Notes under the pieces: model-generated | What the model saw: only the letters and a program-made list of their open reading frames with translations | Told to the model about the DNA's origin: nothing | Database searches by the model: none | Source of the DNA: Alphaproteobacteria bacterium UBA7691 | GTDB taxonomy: Bacteria > Pseudomonadota > Alphaproteobacteria > Ferrovibrionales > Ferrovibrionaceae | Assembly: GCA_002482765.1 (NCBI GenBank) | Contig: DLGP01000095.1 | Coordinates: 61,847 to 105,727, forward strand | Direction: 5' to 3' | Length of the DNA: 43,881 bases | Part shown: in pieces, positions 15,798 to 24,031 of the stretch | How the letters are laid out: every line of letters begins with the position of its first letter | How positions within the stretch are numbered: the first letter of the stretch is position 1 | Translations under genes and position numbers: made by a program

Positions 15798-15821
15798 AGT
15801 GTTGAGCATGCTGCTGGGCGC

Positions 15822-16601
15822 TTAATTCCGGCCCAGATCGATCGCTTCGATTTCGCGGGCGGCGGCTTCGGCAGCTGGCGTGTCTGGCGCCATCAGGCGC
15901 AGCTGGATCAGATCGGCGCGGGCGCCGCGCCGGTCGCCTGCTGCATGGCGCAGATAGCCGCGTTCCAGCAAGGCTTCGACATTGCGGCTGTTCAGCGCCA
16001 GCGCGGTTTCAGCATCTTCCAGCGCGCCGGCCGGATTGTTGCGCAGGCGGCGCGCGGCGGCGCGCAAGGCCATGGCATCATCGCGGGTCGGCGCCAGGTG
16101 CAGCACATGGTCCAGATCGGCCTCGGCGGCGGCATAATCGTTCAACTCGGCCAGCGCCTGGGCGCGATCCAGGCGCAGTTCCAGCGCATCGGGCCGCGCC
16201 GCCACGGCGATATCGAGCAATTTCCGCGCCCGGTCGGCCAGCCCGGCCAGCAGCCAGGCATTGGCCGCCTGGGCGACCAGATCGGTGACCAGATGCGGCG
16301 CCTGGGCCTCGGCCTCGGGCAACAGCTTTTCCAGCCGGTCGGCGGCATCGCCGTAATGTTTCAGTTCAAACAGCGCCAGCGCCGCGCAATGGCCAGCCGG
16401 CAGGCCACCGCCGGTAGCCTGCCAGCTCTGCGCCGTGGCAAAGGCTTCCTCGGGCCGGCTGCGCGACAGGTTGAGGCAATCCTGATAGCTCACCGCATCC
16501 AGCGCACGCTGTGCAAAGGCCGGTGCAAAGGCTTGTGGCGATGCTTGCAGCAACAGCAGGCTGACCAGCAGAATGGGGCGGAACAACATGGCCTTGGACA
16601 T
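15822..16601 (-). CDS. Exported tetratricopeptide-repeat protein
   Basis: 259 residues with a cleavable signal peptide (MLFRPILLVSLLLLQASPQAFA) and several TPR-like helical pairs: AANAWLLAGLADRARKLLDIA, DRAQALAELNDYAAAEADLDHVL, and ALEDAETALALNSRNVEALLERGYLRHAAGDR. It is probably a periplasmic scaffold for protein contacts; no enzymatic motif is present. No strong ribosome binding site was seen before ATG 16601 (another in-frame ATG is at 16589), so the start is uncertain by a few codons. It is divergent from the YeeZ-like SDR with 65 bases between. The specific partner is unknown. Confidence 0.82.
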   Translation of the reverse strand: MSKAMLFRPILLVSLLLLQASPQAFAPAFAQRALDAVSYQDCLNLSRSRPEEAFATAQSWQATGGGLPAGHCAALALFELKHYGDAADRLEKLLPEAEAQAPHLVTDLVAQAANAWLLAGLADRARKLLDIAVAARPDALELRLDRAQALAELNDYAAAEADLDHVLHLAPTRDDAMALRAAARRLRNNPAGALEDAETALALNSRNVEALLERGYLRHAAGDRRGARADLIQLRLMAPDTPAAEAAAREIEAIDLGRN

Positions 16602-16666
16602 GGGGTGGAAGATGGGGGCGCAGACTGCCGCCCGCAACCCCGAAAGGCAAGCAGGAGCAGCCCGCC

Positions 16667-17554
16667 TTGAGCAATCCCCGGACTTTGTTCTGTTTTGGCC
16701 TGGGTTATAGCGCCCTGGCGCTGATCGAGCGGCTGCGCCGGCAGGACGGTGCGGCCAACTGGCTGTTCGCCGGCACCAGCCGCAATGCCGAGAAATGTGC
16801 CCGGCTTGCCGGCCAGGGCATCGACATGCAGCTCTTTGACGGTACGGCGCCGCTCGGCCGGCCCGACAGCCTGCACCAGGCCGAATATGTGCTGATTTCC
16901 GCGCCCTCGGAAGCCAGCGGCGATGGCGACCCGGTGCTGCGCCAGCATGCCGAGGATCTGGCCCGGCGCCGCGACCTGCGCTGGATCGGCTATCTCTCAA
17001 CCACCGGGGTTTATGGCGACCAGGGCGGCGCCTGGGTGGACGAGAGCATGCCGATGACACCGAGCCAGCAGCGCGGCCGGCGCCGCGCCGAGGCCGAGGC
17101 GGCGTGGTTTGCGCTTGGCGCCGGGCATGGCCTGCCGGTGCATAGTTTCCGGCTGGCCGGCATCTACGGCCCGGGCCGCAGCACGCTGGAAAGCCTGCGC
17201 CAGGGCAAGGCGCATCGCATCATCAAGCCGGGGCAGTATTTCTCGCGCATCCATGTTGCCGATATCGCCCAGGTGCTGCATGCCTCGATGCTCAACCCCA
17301 ATCCCGGCGCGGCCTATAATGTGGCCGATGACGAGCCGGCGCCGCCGCAGGAGGTGGTGGCCCATGCCGCCGGCCTGCTCGGCATCACGCCGCCGCCGGA
17401 AGTGCCGTTTGAACTGGCCGAGATGACGCCGATGGCGCGCAGCTTCTATGCCGAAAACAAGCGCGTCTCGAACCGCCGCATCAAGCAGGAACTCGGCGTG
17501 ACATTGCTCTACCCGACCTACCGCGAGGGCTTGGCGGCGTTGCTGCAAGACTGA
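16667..17554 (+). CDS. YeeZ-like NAD(P)-dependent SDR family protein
   Basis: 295 residues starting at TTG 16667, with AGGAG 9 bases upstream. The N-terminal strand LFCFGLGYSALALIERL carries the dinucleotide fold in the degenerate G-x-G-x-x-A form. YLSTTGVYGDQGGAWVDES and FRLAGIYGPGRS are typical of the YeeZ branch of atypical SDRs (SDR family, NAD(P)-binding); the Tyr-x3-Lys pair is replaced (GRRRAEAE region). AAYNVADDEPAPPQEV matches the epimerase C-terminal pattern. It is a cytoplasmic redox or sensor protein of unknown substrate. It reads toward the alpha/beta hydrolase, ending 6 bases from it. Confidence 0.83.
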   Translation: MSNPRTLFCFGLGYSALALIERLRRQDGAANWLFAGTSRNAEKCARLAGQGIDMQLFDGTAPLGRPDSLHQAEYVLISAPSEASGDGDPVLRQHAEDLARRRDLRWIGYLSTTGVYGDQGGAWVDESMPMTPSQQRGRRRAEAEAAWFALGAGHGLPVHSFRLAGIYGPGRSTLESLRQGKAHRIIKPGQYFSRIHVADIAQVLHASMLNPNPGAAYNVADDEPAPPQEVVAHAAGLLGITPPPEVPFELAEMTPMARSFYAENKRVSNRRIKQELGVTLLYPTYREGLAALLQD

Positions 17555-17560
17555 GACGGA

Positions 17561-18322
17561 TCAGGCGAGACCGAAAACGGTTTCGATCAGCAGGGCGATA
17601 TCCTCGGGGCGCGAGAGGCGGTGGTCGCCATCCTTGAGCAGGGTGAGGCGCACATCGCCGCCTGAAAAAGCCTGGATAATGCGCAGCGCATGCTGCCACG
17701 GCACATCGGGATCGTTCATGCCTTGCAGGATACGCACCGGGCAGGCCAACTCAATCGGCCGGTCCAGCAGCAGATGTTGCCGCCCTTCCACGATCAGATG
17801 GTGGAAATACTCATAGGGCTGATCGGAATATTGTGACGGCTCGCGCAGCACGCCGTCACGTTCCAGCACGGCGCGCTGCGCCGGCGTCATCTGCGCCCAC
17901 ATCAGGGCTTCGGTGAAATCCAGCGCCGGGGCGATCAGCACCAGGCCGGCGCAGCGCGTGGGCCGCGCCAGAGCCGCCAGGGTGGCGAGCCAGCCGCCCA
18001 TGCTGGAACCGATCAGGATCTGCGGCCCGGTTGCCACCTGATCCAGCACTGCCAGGGTATCGGCCAGCCAGCGGCCGATGCTGCCCTGGCTGAAATCGCC
18101 GCTGGATTGGCCATGGGCGAAATAATCAAACCGGGTGCAGGCCCGGCCACGCGCGCGGGCCGCCGCTTCCAGCGCCAGCGCCTTGCTGCCGGTCATGTCG
18201 CTGCGGAAACCGCCGCAAAACAACAGCCCAGGCGCCGTGTCGCTGCCGGGCAGATGGGCATAGGCCAAGCGCTGGCCATCGGGCCGGGCGAGAAAATTAG
18301 GGGGGCTGGGCATATCGGTCAT
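17561..18322 (-). CDS. Alpha/beta hydrolase (ABHD10-like serine hydrolase)
   Basis: 253 residues with an alpha/beta-hydrolase core. The nucleophile elbow is GSSMGGWLA. An oxyanion-loop segment LLFCGGFRSDMTGSKALALE precedes it. FDYFAHGQSSGDFSQGSIGRWLADTLAVLD and the C-terminal DGDHRLSRPED supply the expected acid and His. The pattern FCGGF-x-SDM-x-G-x-K matches the ABHD10 group (acyl-thioester or ester hydrolases). ATG 18322 was chosen; ATG 18313 is also in frame and no strong binding site favours either. It is divergent from the GT4 gene with about 85 bases between and convergent with the SDR. Confidence 0.85.
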   Translation of the reverse strand: MTDMPSPPNFLARPDGQRLAYAHLPGSDTAPGLLFCGGFRSDMTGSKALALEAAARARGRACTRFDYFAHGQSSGDFSQGSIGRWLADTLAVLDQVATGPQILIGSSMGGWLATLAALARPTRCAGLVLIAPALDFTEALMWAQMTPAQRAVLERDGVLREPSQYSDQPYEYFHHLIVEGRQHLLLDRPIELACPVRILQGMNDPDVPWQHALRIIQAFSGGDVRLTLLKDGDHRLSRPEDIALLIETVFGLA

Positions 18323-18352
18323 ACCCAGAGTCGTAACCAAGCCGCGCAGTTC

Positions 18353-18379
18353 TTGCCAGGGCCAGGGCTTTGCTATAGT
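18353..18379 (+). promoter_or_regulatory. Candidate sigma-70-type promoter for the glycosyltransferase pair
   Basis: TTGCCA (18353-18358) and TATAGT (18374-18379) lie 29 bases before the GT4 start. The 15-base spacer is shorter than ideal, so this is tentative. Confidence 0.35.
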
Positions 18380-18407
18380 CGGGGGGCAGAAAGTTGCAAT
18401 CCGCCGC

Positions 18408-19604
18408 ATGTCCGACTCCCTGACCGATCCGATCGCCAGCCGCCCGCCGGCCGTGCTCCAGGTATTGCCCGCCCTGGTGACCGGCGGGGTGGAACGTGGC
18501 ACCGTGGACCTGGCCCGCGCCCTCGCCCTGGCCGGCTGGAAATCCTATGTCGCCTCGGCAGGCGGGCCGATGGTGCGCGAACTGGAACGCGCCGGGGTGC
18601 AGCATTTCACCCTGCCGCTGGCGAGCAAAAATCCGCTGGTGATGCGCAAGAATGTCGCCCGCCTGGAAACCTTGCTGCGTGACCTGCCGGTCGACCTGGT
18701 GCATGCCCGCAGCCGCGCCCCGGCCTGGTCGGCGCGGGCCGCCGCGCGGAATTGCGGGCTGCCTTTCGTGACCACCTTCCACAATGCCTACAAAGCCGAT
18801 AACTGGCTGAAAAAGCTGTGGAATTCTTCCATGGCCAAGGGCGACCGGGTGATTGCCATCTCGCGCTTCGTGGCGGATTTTGCGCATAGCCGCTATGGCG
18901 TGCCGTGGACCCGGCTGACCACTATTCCGCGCGGCACGGATTTGACCAAATTTGATCCCACCCGGGTCAGCCCGGAGCGCATCACCCAGCTTTCGCGCGC
19001 CTGGCGCCTGGAGGATGGCCTGTCGGTGATCCTGCTGCCCGGCCGGCTGACGCGCTGGAAGGGCCAGGCGGTGTTGCTCAGGGCGCTGGCGAAGCTGGCG
19101 GAAATCCGCGGCAAACGCGATTTTGTCGGCGTGGTGCTGGGCGACCATCAGGGCCGCGAAAGTTATCGCAACGAACTTTATGCCCTGGCCGAGCAGCTTA
19201 AGCTGGGCGGCAGCCTGCGCCTGCCCGGCGATTGCCGCGACATGCCGGCGGCGCTGATGCTGGCCGATGTGGTGGTTTCGGCCTCCACCGAGCCGGAAGG
19301 TTTTGGCCGTGTGGCGGTGGAGGCCCAGGCCATGGGCCGGCCGGTGATCGCCACCGATCATGGCGGGGCGCGCGAAACCGTGCTGGAGGGTGAAACCGGC
19401 TGGCTGGTGCCGCCGGGCGATTCCACCGCCCTGGCCGAAGCGCTCAACCGGGCTATTTCGATTAGCCCGGAACAGCGCGCCGCCTTGCGCCAGCAGGCCA
19501 TCGCCCATGTGGCAGCGCATTTCACCAGCGAGGCGATGTGCGCCGCCTATATCCAGGTCTACACGGATTTGCTGTTCGGGCCTGAAGCCGGAACCGGCAC
19601 ATGA
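18408..19604 (+). CDS. Glycosyltransferase family 4
   Basis: A 398-residue retaining glycosyltransferase with the GT-B fold. The N-terminal domain opens VLQVLPALVTGGVERGTVDLARAL, the usual acceptor-side loop. The C-terminal donor domain holds ILLPGRLTRWKGQAVLLRAL and the conserved E-x7-E block in STEPEGFGRVAVEAQAMG, then VIATDHGGARETV and GWLVPPGD. It transfers a sugar from a nucleotide donor to a lipid- or polysaccharide-linked acceptor on the cytoplasmic face. Its stop overlaps the start of the GT9 gene (ATGA), so both likely build the same LPS or capsule structure. Confidence 0.93.
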   Translation: MSDSLTDPIASRPPAVLQVLPALVTGGVERGTVDLARALALAGWKSYVASAGGPMVRELERAGVQHFTLPLASKNPLVMRKNVARLETLLRDLPVDLVHARSRAPAWSARAAARNCGLPFVTTFHNAYKADNWLKKLWNSSMAKGDRVIAISRFVADFAHSRYGVPWTRLTTIPRGTDLTKFDPTRVSPERITQLSRAWRLEDGLSVILLPGRLTRWKGQAVLLRALAKLAEIRGKRDFVGVVLGDHQGRESYRNELYALAEQLKLGGSLRLPGDCRDMPAALMLADVVVSASTEPEGFGRVAVEAQAMGRPVIATDHGGARETVLEGETGWLVPPGDSTALAEALNRAISISPEQRAALRQQAIAHVAAHFTSEAMCAAYIQVYTDLLFGPEAGTGT

Positions 19605-20566
19605 CCCTGGCGGCCGGTGTCGCGGAACCGCAGGCCGAGCCGCAGCGCCTGCTGGTGATCAAACACGGCGCGCTGGGCGATTTTGTGCAGGCTTTGGGGC
19701 CGATGCAGGCGATCCGCGAGGCGCATCCGCAGGCCCATATCACCCTGCTGACCACCGCGCCCTATGCCGAATTGGGCCGGCGTTCCGGCTTTTTTGACGA
19801 TGTGTGGGTGGATACGCGGCCGCGCTGGTTTTCTTTCGGGCAATGGCTGGCCTTGCGCCGCAAGCTGATTTCCGGGCGTTTTGGCCGGATTTACGATTTG
19901 CAGACATCAGGCCGCTCGTCGCGCTATTTCTACCTGCTGCCCAAACCGCGCCCGGAATGGTCGGGTATCGGCCTGGGCCGGTCGCATCCGCATGCCAATG
20001 AGCGCCGCAATCTGATGCACACGCTGGACCGCCAGGCCGAGCAATTGCGTTTGGCCGGCATCAGCCGGGTGCCGCCGCCGGATCTGAGCTGGGCCGATGC
20101 CGATATCGGGCGCTACCGGCTGGAACCCCGTTTTGCCCTGCTGGTGCCGGGCGGCTCGGCGCATCGGCCGGAAAAACGCTGGCCGGCCGAGAAATACGCC
20201 ACCCTGGCCCGGGCACTCAGCGCCGATGGCATCCAGCCGGTGCTGATCGGCACCAAGGCCGAGGCCGAGCTGATTGCCGCCATCAAGGCGGCGGCGCCGA
20301 AAGCCGCCGACCTGTTGGGCCGCACCAGCTTTTTTGACCTCGCCGCGCTGGCGCGCCATGCCGTGGTGGCGGTGGGCAACGATACCGGGCCGATGCATCT
20401 GTTCGCCGTGGCCGGCGCGCCCTGCCTGGTGCTGTTCTCGGCCGCTTCCGACCCGACACTCTGCGCACCACGCGGCCAGCAGGTGCGGGTGATCCGCTCG
20501 GCCAAGCTGGCAGAGGTCAGCGTCGAGGAAGTGCTCGGCGCCCTGGCGCTGATAAATCAATTGTAA
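19601..20566 (+). CDS. Glycosyltransferase family 9 (heptosyltransferase-like)
   Basis: 321 residues. The opening RLLVIKHGALGDFVQALGPMQAI is the GT9 signature with the Gly-Asp pair that contacts the acceptor. The C-terminal half has LLVPGGSAHRPEKRWPAEKYATLA, DLLGRTSFFDLAALARHA and VAVGNDTGPMHLFAVAGAP, all classical of ADP-heptose:LPS heptosyltransferases. It works at the inner membrane on LPS core or a related glycan. The ATG lies in a 4-base overlap with GT4. Sugar donor specificity is inferred from the family. Confidence 0.93.
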   Translation: MTLAAGVAEPQAEPQRLLVIKHGALGDFVQALGPMQAIREAHPQAHITLLTTAPYAELGRRSGFFDDVWVDTRPRWFSFGQWLALRRKLISGRFGRIYDLQTSGRSSRYFYLLPKPRPEWSGIGLGRSHPHANERRNLMHTLDRQAEQLRLAGISRVPPPDLSWADADIGRYRLEPRFALLVPGGSAHRPEKRWPAEKYATLARALSADGIQPVLIGTKAEAELIAAIKAAAPKAADLLGRTSFFDLAALARHAVVAVGNDTGPMHLFAVAGAPCLVLFSAASDPTLCAPRGQQVRVIRSAKLAEVSVEEVLGALALINQL

Positions 20567-20588
20567 TCCGAGGTCTTCGCTCTAATAT
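20561..20588 (+). promoter_or_regulatory. Promoter of the toxin-antitoxin pair
   Basis: TTGTAA (20561-20566), a 16-base spacer and TAATAT (20583-20588) form a good sigma-70-like promoter. The -35 overlaps the end of the GT9 gene and the -10 runs into the palindromic operator. Confidence 0.65.
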
Positions 20589-20613
20589 GACCATTGGTCA
20601 TGACCATGGTCAT
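20587..20613. promoter_or_regulatory. Two overlapping palindromes: operator for antitoxin autoregulation
   Basis: ATGACCA-T-TGGTCAT (20587-20601) is a perfect 15-bp palindrome and ATGACCATGGTCAT (20600-20613) a perfect 14-bp one; they share two bases. Placed across the -10/+1 region and 17 bases before the antitoxin start, they fit cooperative binding by Phd/YefM-type dimers. Confidence 0.8.
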
Positions 20614-20630
20614 GCGATCGGAGGCGAACC

Positions 20631-20873
20631 ATGACCCGGATGATAAAAGCCAGTGAATTCAAGGCCAAATGCCTCAGCCTGATGGATGAGGTGGCGGCCA
20701 GCGGCGAAGCCATCACCATCACCAAGAATGGCAAGCCGGTGGTCACTCTGGTTCCGGCCCGCAAACCAAGCTTCGAGGAGGCTTTTGGTTCCATGCGAGG
20801 CCTGATCCATATCAGAGGTGACATAATCGCCCCGGCCTCAGAGCCAGAAGACTGGGAGGTTCTGCGCGATTGA
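20631..20873 (+). CDS. Type II antitoxin, Phd/YefM family
   Basis: 80 residues. The N-terminal fold I-KASEFKAKCLSLMDEVAASGEAITITKNGKPVVTLVPA is the Phd/YefM DNA-binding domain. The C-terminal tail (GDIIAPASEPEDWEVLRD) is short and acidic, the part expected to wrap and inhibit the toxin. GGAGG (20620-20624) lies 6 bases before the ATG. The stop TGA overlaps the TTG start of the PIN toxin. It is likely to repress its own promoter through the palindromes at 20587-20613. Confidence 0.93.
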   Translation: MTRMIKASEFKAKCLSLMDEVAASGEAITITKNGKPVVTLVPARKPSFEEAFGSMRGLIHIRGDIIAPASEPEDWEVLRD

Positions 20874-21268
20874 TCCTGCTCGACACCCATGCCCTGATCT
20901 GGTTCCTGCAACGCCCTGAAGCCTTCGGCATTATTGCCAAGCGGCAATTGCAGGATAATTTCGCAACCGGCCGGTTATCGGTATCGGTGATCAGCTATTG
21001 GGAAATCGGCTTGCTGGTGCATAAAGGCCGGCTCGGGCTTGATGTCAGCCCGATCCGGTTTCGCGAAATGGCTATTGAGCGCGGTATCAGCGAATGCTCC
21101 CTGGATGGCCGCGTCGCCCTGGAAGCCGCCGCCCTCGACCTGCACCCAGATCCGGCCGACCGTTTCATTGTTGCCACCGCATTGGCGCAGACTGCCACGC
21201 TGCTGACCGCCGACGAGAAGATACTGGGCTGGGCGGGGCCGCTGCTGCGCCAGGATGCGCGGCTTTAG
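20870..21268 (+). CDS. PIN-domain toxin (VapC-like)
   Basis: 132 residues beginning at TTG 20870 inside the TTGA overlap with the antitoxin; GGAGG lies 10 bases upstream. The four acidic PIN positions are visible: Asp in ILLDTHALIWFL, Glu in ISYWEIGLL, Asp in DPADRFIVATA and Asp in LLTADEKIL. The DTHALIW start and DPADRFIVATA are characteristic of VapC paired with a Phd-type antitoxin. It is expected to be a Mg-dependent RNase cutting tRNA or rRNA. Placed between the glycosyltransferases and thrS, the pair looks like a small accessory insertion, though its base use is like its neighbours. Confidence 0.93.
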   Translation: MILLDTHALIWFLQRPEAFGIIAKRQLQDNFATGRLSVSVISYWEIGLLVHKGRLGLDVSPIRFREMAIERGISECSLDGRVALEAAALDLHPDPADRFIVATALAQTATLLTADEKILGWAGPLLRQDARL

Positions 21269-21301
21269 GCTCTGGGCCAAGCCCCGGGCCAAGTGGCAGG
21301 G

Positions 21302-21329
21302 TTGACAGCCACCATTCATGCTCTAGGCT
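21302..21329 (+). promoter_or_regulatory. Promoter of thrS-infC
   Basis: TTGACA (21302-21307), a 16-base spacer and TAGGCT (21324-21329), 42 bases before the thrS start. The -35 is a perfect consensus. Confidence 0.65.
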
Positions 21330-21371
21330 GCGCCGCCCGAGTATTCCGGCTTGTTTTCAAAGGATTCCGCC

Positions 21372-23360
21372 ATGTCCACCGATGCCGCCGCGCCCGAGAT
21401 TCGCCTGACACTGCCTGATGGCAGTGTGCGAACCTGCGCCGCCGGCAGCACCGGGGCGGATGTGGCTGCCAGCATCGGGCCGGGTCTGGCCAAGGCGGCG
21501 TTGGCGATCCGGCTGGATGGTGTGTTGCGCGATCTGAAGCAGCCGCTGCGCCAGGATGCGCGGTTTGAGATCGTGACCATGAAGGACCGCAACGAGGCGG
21601 AAGTGCTGGAGCTGATCCGGCATGACGGCGCCCATGTGCTGGCCCAGGCGGTGCAGGAATTGTTTCCCGGCACCCAGATCACCTTCGGCCCGGCCACCGA
21701 GGACGGCTTCTATTACGACTTCGTGCGCGACGAGCCGTTTACGCCGGAGGATTTTGGCAAGATCGAGCAGCGCATGGCCGAGATCGTCAAGCGCGACCTG
21801 CCCATTGCGCGTGAGGAATGGCCGGCCGACAAGGCGGTGGCTTATTTCCAATCCATCGGCGAAACCTACAAGGCCGAATGGGTGGCGGAAATCGCCAAGC
21901 GCGGCGAGGCAATCTCGATCTATCGCCAGGGCGACACCTGGCTCGACCTCTGCATGGGTCCGCATCTGCCCTCCACCGGCAAGCTGCCGGTGGCGTTCAA
22001 GGTGATGAAAGTATCCGGCGCCTATTGGCGCGGCGATGCCAAGAACCGCCAGTTGCAGCGGGTTTATGCCACCGCCTGGCGCGACCCGAAGGAGTTGGAC
22101 GCGCATCTCAAGCGGCTGGAAGAAGCCGAGAAACGCGACCATCGCCGGCTGGGCCGCGAGATGGGCCTGTTCCATCAGCAGGAAGAAGCCGCCGGCATGG
22201 TGTTCTGGCATCCCAAGGGCTGGACGCTGTATCGCACCCTGGAACGCTTCATGCGTGAACGGCTGGAAGCCGCCAAGTATGTCGAGGTGAAAACCCCGCA
22301 ATTGGTGGATCGCAAGCTGTGGGAAGCTTCCGGCCATTGGGAGAAATTCCGCCAGAACATGTATATCGCGGAGAATGAGGACGGCATCCGCGATTATGCC
22401 GCCGATCCCAGCGAACGTATCTTTGCGCTCAAGCCGATGAACTGCCCCTGCCATGTGCAGATTTTCAACCAGGGGCTAAAATCCTACCGCGACCTGCCTT
22501 TGCGCATGGCCGAATTCGGTTCCTGCCACCGCTTCGAGCCGGGCGGCGCTTTGCACGGCATCATGCGGGTGCGCAATTTCACCCAGGATGACGCGCATAT
22601 CTTCTGCACCGAAGACCAGATCATCTCGGAAAGCCAGGCTTTCTGCTCGTTGCTGCAAGGCATCTACAAGGATCTGGGCTTTGCCGAATTGCGGGTGAAA
22701 TTCTCCGACCGCCCGGCCACCCGGGCCGGCTCGGATGCGATCTGGGACAAGGCCGAGGATGCGCTCAAGGCGGCCTGCGAGGCGGTGGGGCTGGATTACA
22801 CGCTCAATCCCGGCGAAGGCGCCTTCTATGGCCCGAAGCTGGAATTTGTGCTGCGCGACACTATCGGCCGCGACTGGCAATGCGGCACCTTGCAGGTGGA
22901 TTTTGTGCTGCCGGAACGGCTCGGCGCGGAATATGTCGGCGCCGATGGCGGCCGGCATCGCCCGGTGATGCTGCATCGCGCCATCCTGGGCAGTTTCGAG
23001 CGTTTCATCGGCATTTTGCTGGAGCAATATGCCGGCAAGCTGCCGCTCTGGCTGGCGCCGTTGCAGGTGGTGGTGGCGCCGATTGTCTCGGATGCCGATG
23101 GCTATGCCGAGCAAGTCGCCGAAGCGCTGGGCCAGGCCGGCCTGCGTGTCGATACCGATCTGCGCAACGAGAAGATCAATTACAAAATCCGCGAACACAG
23201 CCTGGTGAAAGTGCCGGTGCTGGCAATTGTGGGCAAAAAAGAGGCTGAGCAAGGAACGGTCACTTTGCGCCGCCTGGGCGAGGAAGCTCAAGTAACCATT
23301 GCGCTGGCCGATGCGGTTGCTAAATTGGCCGCCGAAGCGCGCATGCCGGCTTCACATTGA
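21372..23360 (+). CDS. thrS: Threonyl-tRNA synthetase
   Basis: 662 residues that charge tRNA-Thr. The TGS domain is at the N-terminus (IRLTLPDGSVRTCAAGSTGADVAASIG). The editing domain with RHDGAHVLAQAVQELFPGTQI and WLDLCMGPHLPSTGKL follows. The class II core has MNCPCHVQIFNQG (zinc Cys), RMAEFGSCHRFEPGGALHGIMRVRNFTQDDAHIFC (motif 2) and RPVMLHRAILGSFERFIGILLEQ (motif 3). The C-terminal anticodon-binding domain ends the protein. ATG 21372 is preceded by AAGGA at a spacing of 7. It is followed after 37 bases by infC, the usual order. Confidence 0.98.
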   Translation: MSTDAAAPEIRLTLPDGSVRTCAAGSTGADVAASIGPGLAKAALAIRLDGVLRDLKQPLRQDARFEIVTMKDRNEAEVLELIRHDGAHVLAQAVQELFPGTQITFGPATEDGFYYDFVRDEPFTPEDFGKIEQRMAEIVKRDLPIAREEWPADKAVAYFQSIGETYKAEWVAEIAKRGEAISIYRQGDTWLDLCMGPHLPSTGKLPVAFKVMKVSGAYWRGDAKNRQLQRVYATAWRDPKELDAHLKRLEEAEKRDHRRLGREMGLFHQQEEAAGMVFWHPKGWTLYRTLERFMRERLEAAKYVEVKTPQLVDRKLWEASGHWEKFRQNMYIAENEDGIRDYAADPSERIFALKPMNCPCHVQIFNQGLKSYRDLPLRMAEFGSCHRFEPGGALHGIMRVRNFTQDDAHIFCTEDQIISESQAFCSLLQGIYKDLGFAELRVKFSDRPATRAGSDAIWDKAEDALKAACEAVGLDYTLNPGEGAFYGPKLEFVLRDTIGRDWQCGTLQVDFVLPERLGAEYVGADGGRHRPVMLHRAILGSFERFIGILLEQYAGKLPLWLAPLQVVVAPIVSDADGYAEQVAEALGQAGLRVDTDLRNEKINYKIREHSLVKVPVLAIVGKKEAEQGTVTLRRLGEEAQVTIALADAVAKLAAEARMPASH

Positions 23361-23397
23361 ATTTTCAGACCATCGTCAACATCGACAGGAGATCGCC

Positions 23398-23940
23398 ATA
23401 GCCCGCCCGCCCTTCCAGCCCGCACCGCCGCCGAAGTCCGATGGCCCGCGGGTTAATTTCGAGATCGACGTGCCCCAGGTGCGCCTGATTGATGCCGCCG
23501 GCGAAAATCGCGGCGTCGTTTCCATCCGCGAAGCCATCCGCCTGGCTGAGGAAGCCGGCCTCGATCTGTGCGAAATTTCGCCCAATGCGTCGCCGCCGGT
23601 GGCCAAGATTCTGGATTTCGGCAAGTACAAATACGAAGCCCAGAAAAAAGCCGCCGAAGCCCGCAAGAAGCAGAAGGTGATCGAGATCAAGGAAATCAAG
23701 CTGCGTCCGGGTATCGACCAGCATGATTACGAGGTCAAGATGAAGGCGATGCACCGCTTCCTTGACGAAGGCGACAAGGTGAAGGTGACCTTGCGCTTCC
23801 GTGGCCGCGAGATGGCGCACCAGGAACTCGGCATGAAGGTGCTGGACCGCGTGCGTGACGAACTGGCCGAAAAGGCCAAGGTCGAGCAGTCGCCGAAGAT
23901 GGAAGGCCGCCAGATGACCATGGTCATCGCGCCGAAATAA
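23398..23940 (+). CDS. infC: Translation initiation factor IF-3, apparent ATA start codon
   Basis: 180 residues, the exact E. coli length, if started at ATA 23398. The N-terminal domain has VRLIDAAGENRGVVSIREAIRLAEEAGLDLCEISPNASPPVAKILDFGKYKYE; the C-terminal domain has KEIKLRPGIDQHDYEVKMKA and VTLRFRGREMAHQELGM. AGGAG (23387-23391) is 6 bases before ATA, and no ATG, GTG or TTG lies at a sensible place. infC is known for non-canonical starts (AUU, AUC, AUA) that let IF-3 repress its own translation by rejecting the start. It binds the 30S subunit and is probably co-transcribed with thrS. Confidence 0.95.
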   Translation: MARPPFQPAPPPKSDGPRVNFEIDVPQVRLIDAAGENRGVVSIREAIRLAEEAGLDLCEISPNASPPVAKILDFGKYKYEAQKKAAEARKKQKVIEIKEIKLRPGIDQHDYEVKMKAMHRFLDEGDKVKVTLRFRGREMAHQELGMKVLDRVRDELAEKAKVEQSPKMEGRQMTMVIAPK

Positions 23941-23951
23941 CCACCACACGA

Positions 23952-23981
23952 CGTCATGGCCGGGCTTGACCCGGCCATCTC
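23952..23981. repeat. Single palindromic repeat unit of the CGTCAT family
   Basis: CGTCATGGCCGGG, then CTTGA and CCCGGCCATCTC, just after infC. The stem GGCCGGG/CCCGGCC is perfect with a 5-base loop. No inverted partner was found within the following 50 bases, so this is a solitary unit; it could serve as the end of the thrS-infC transcript. Confidence 0.85.
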
Positions 23982-24031
23982 ATGCCGGCAATCGGCGGGG
24001 GCATGGCGATATAAGGGCAGGGAAACACCGC

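Larger units (their letters stand above)
15472..15821. other. 350-base intergenic region made largely of palindromic repeats
   Basis: There is no credible gene here. It follows the binding protein and precedes (convergently) a TPR gene. The first 65 bases show nothing. Two head-to-head repeat pairs follow, at 15556-15651 and 15708-15797, both of the CGTCAT...CATCC type. An A/T-rich stretch lies around 15735-15770 inside the second pair. Confidence 0.8.

Noticed and set aside
15472..15821. Small ORFs of 60-90 codons in the repeat region
   Set aside because: They run across the palindromic units, have no binding sites and their translations follow the repeat sequence.
20561..21268. Toxin-antitoxin pair as evidence of a genomic island
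   Set aside because: Base and codon use match the neighbours and there are no flanking repeats or integrase; it looks like a lone module.
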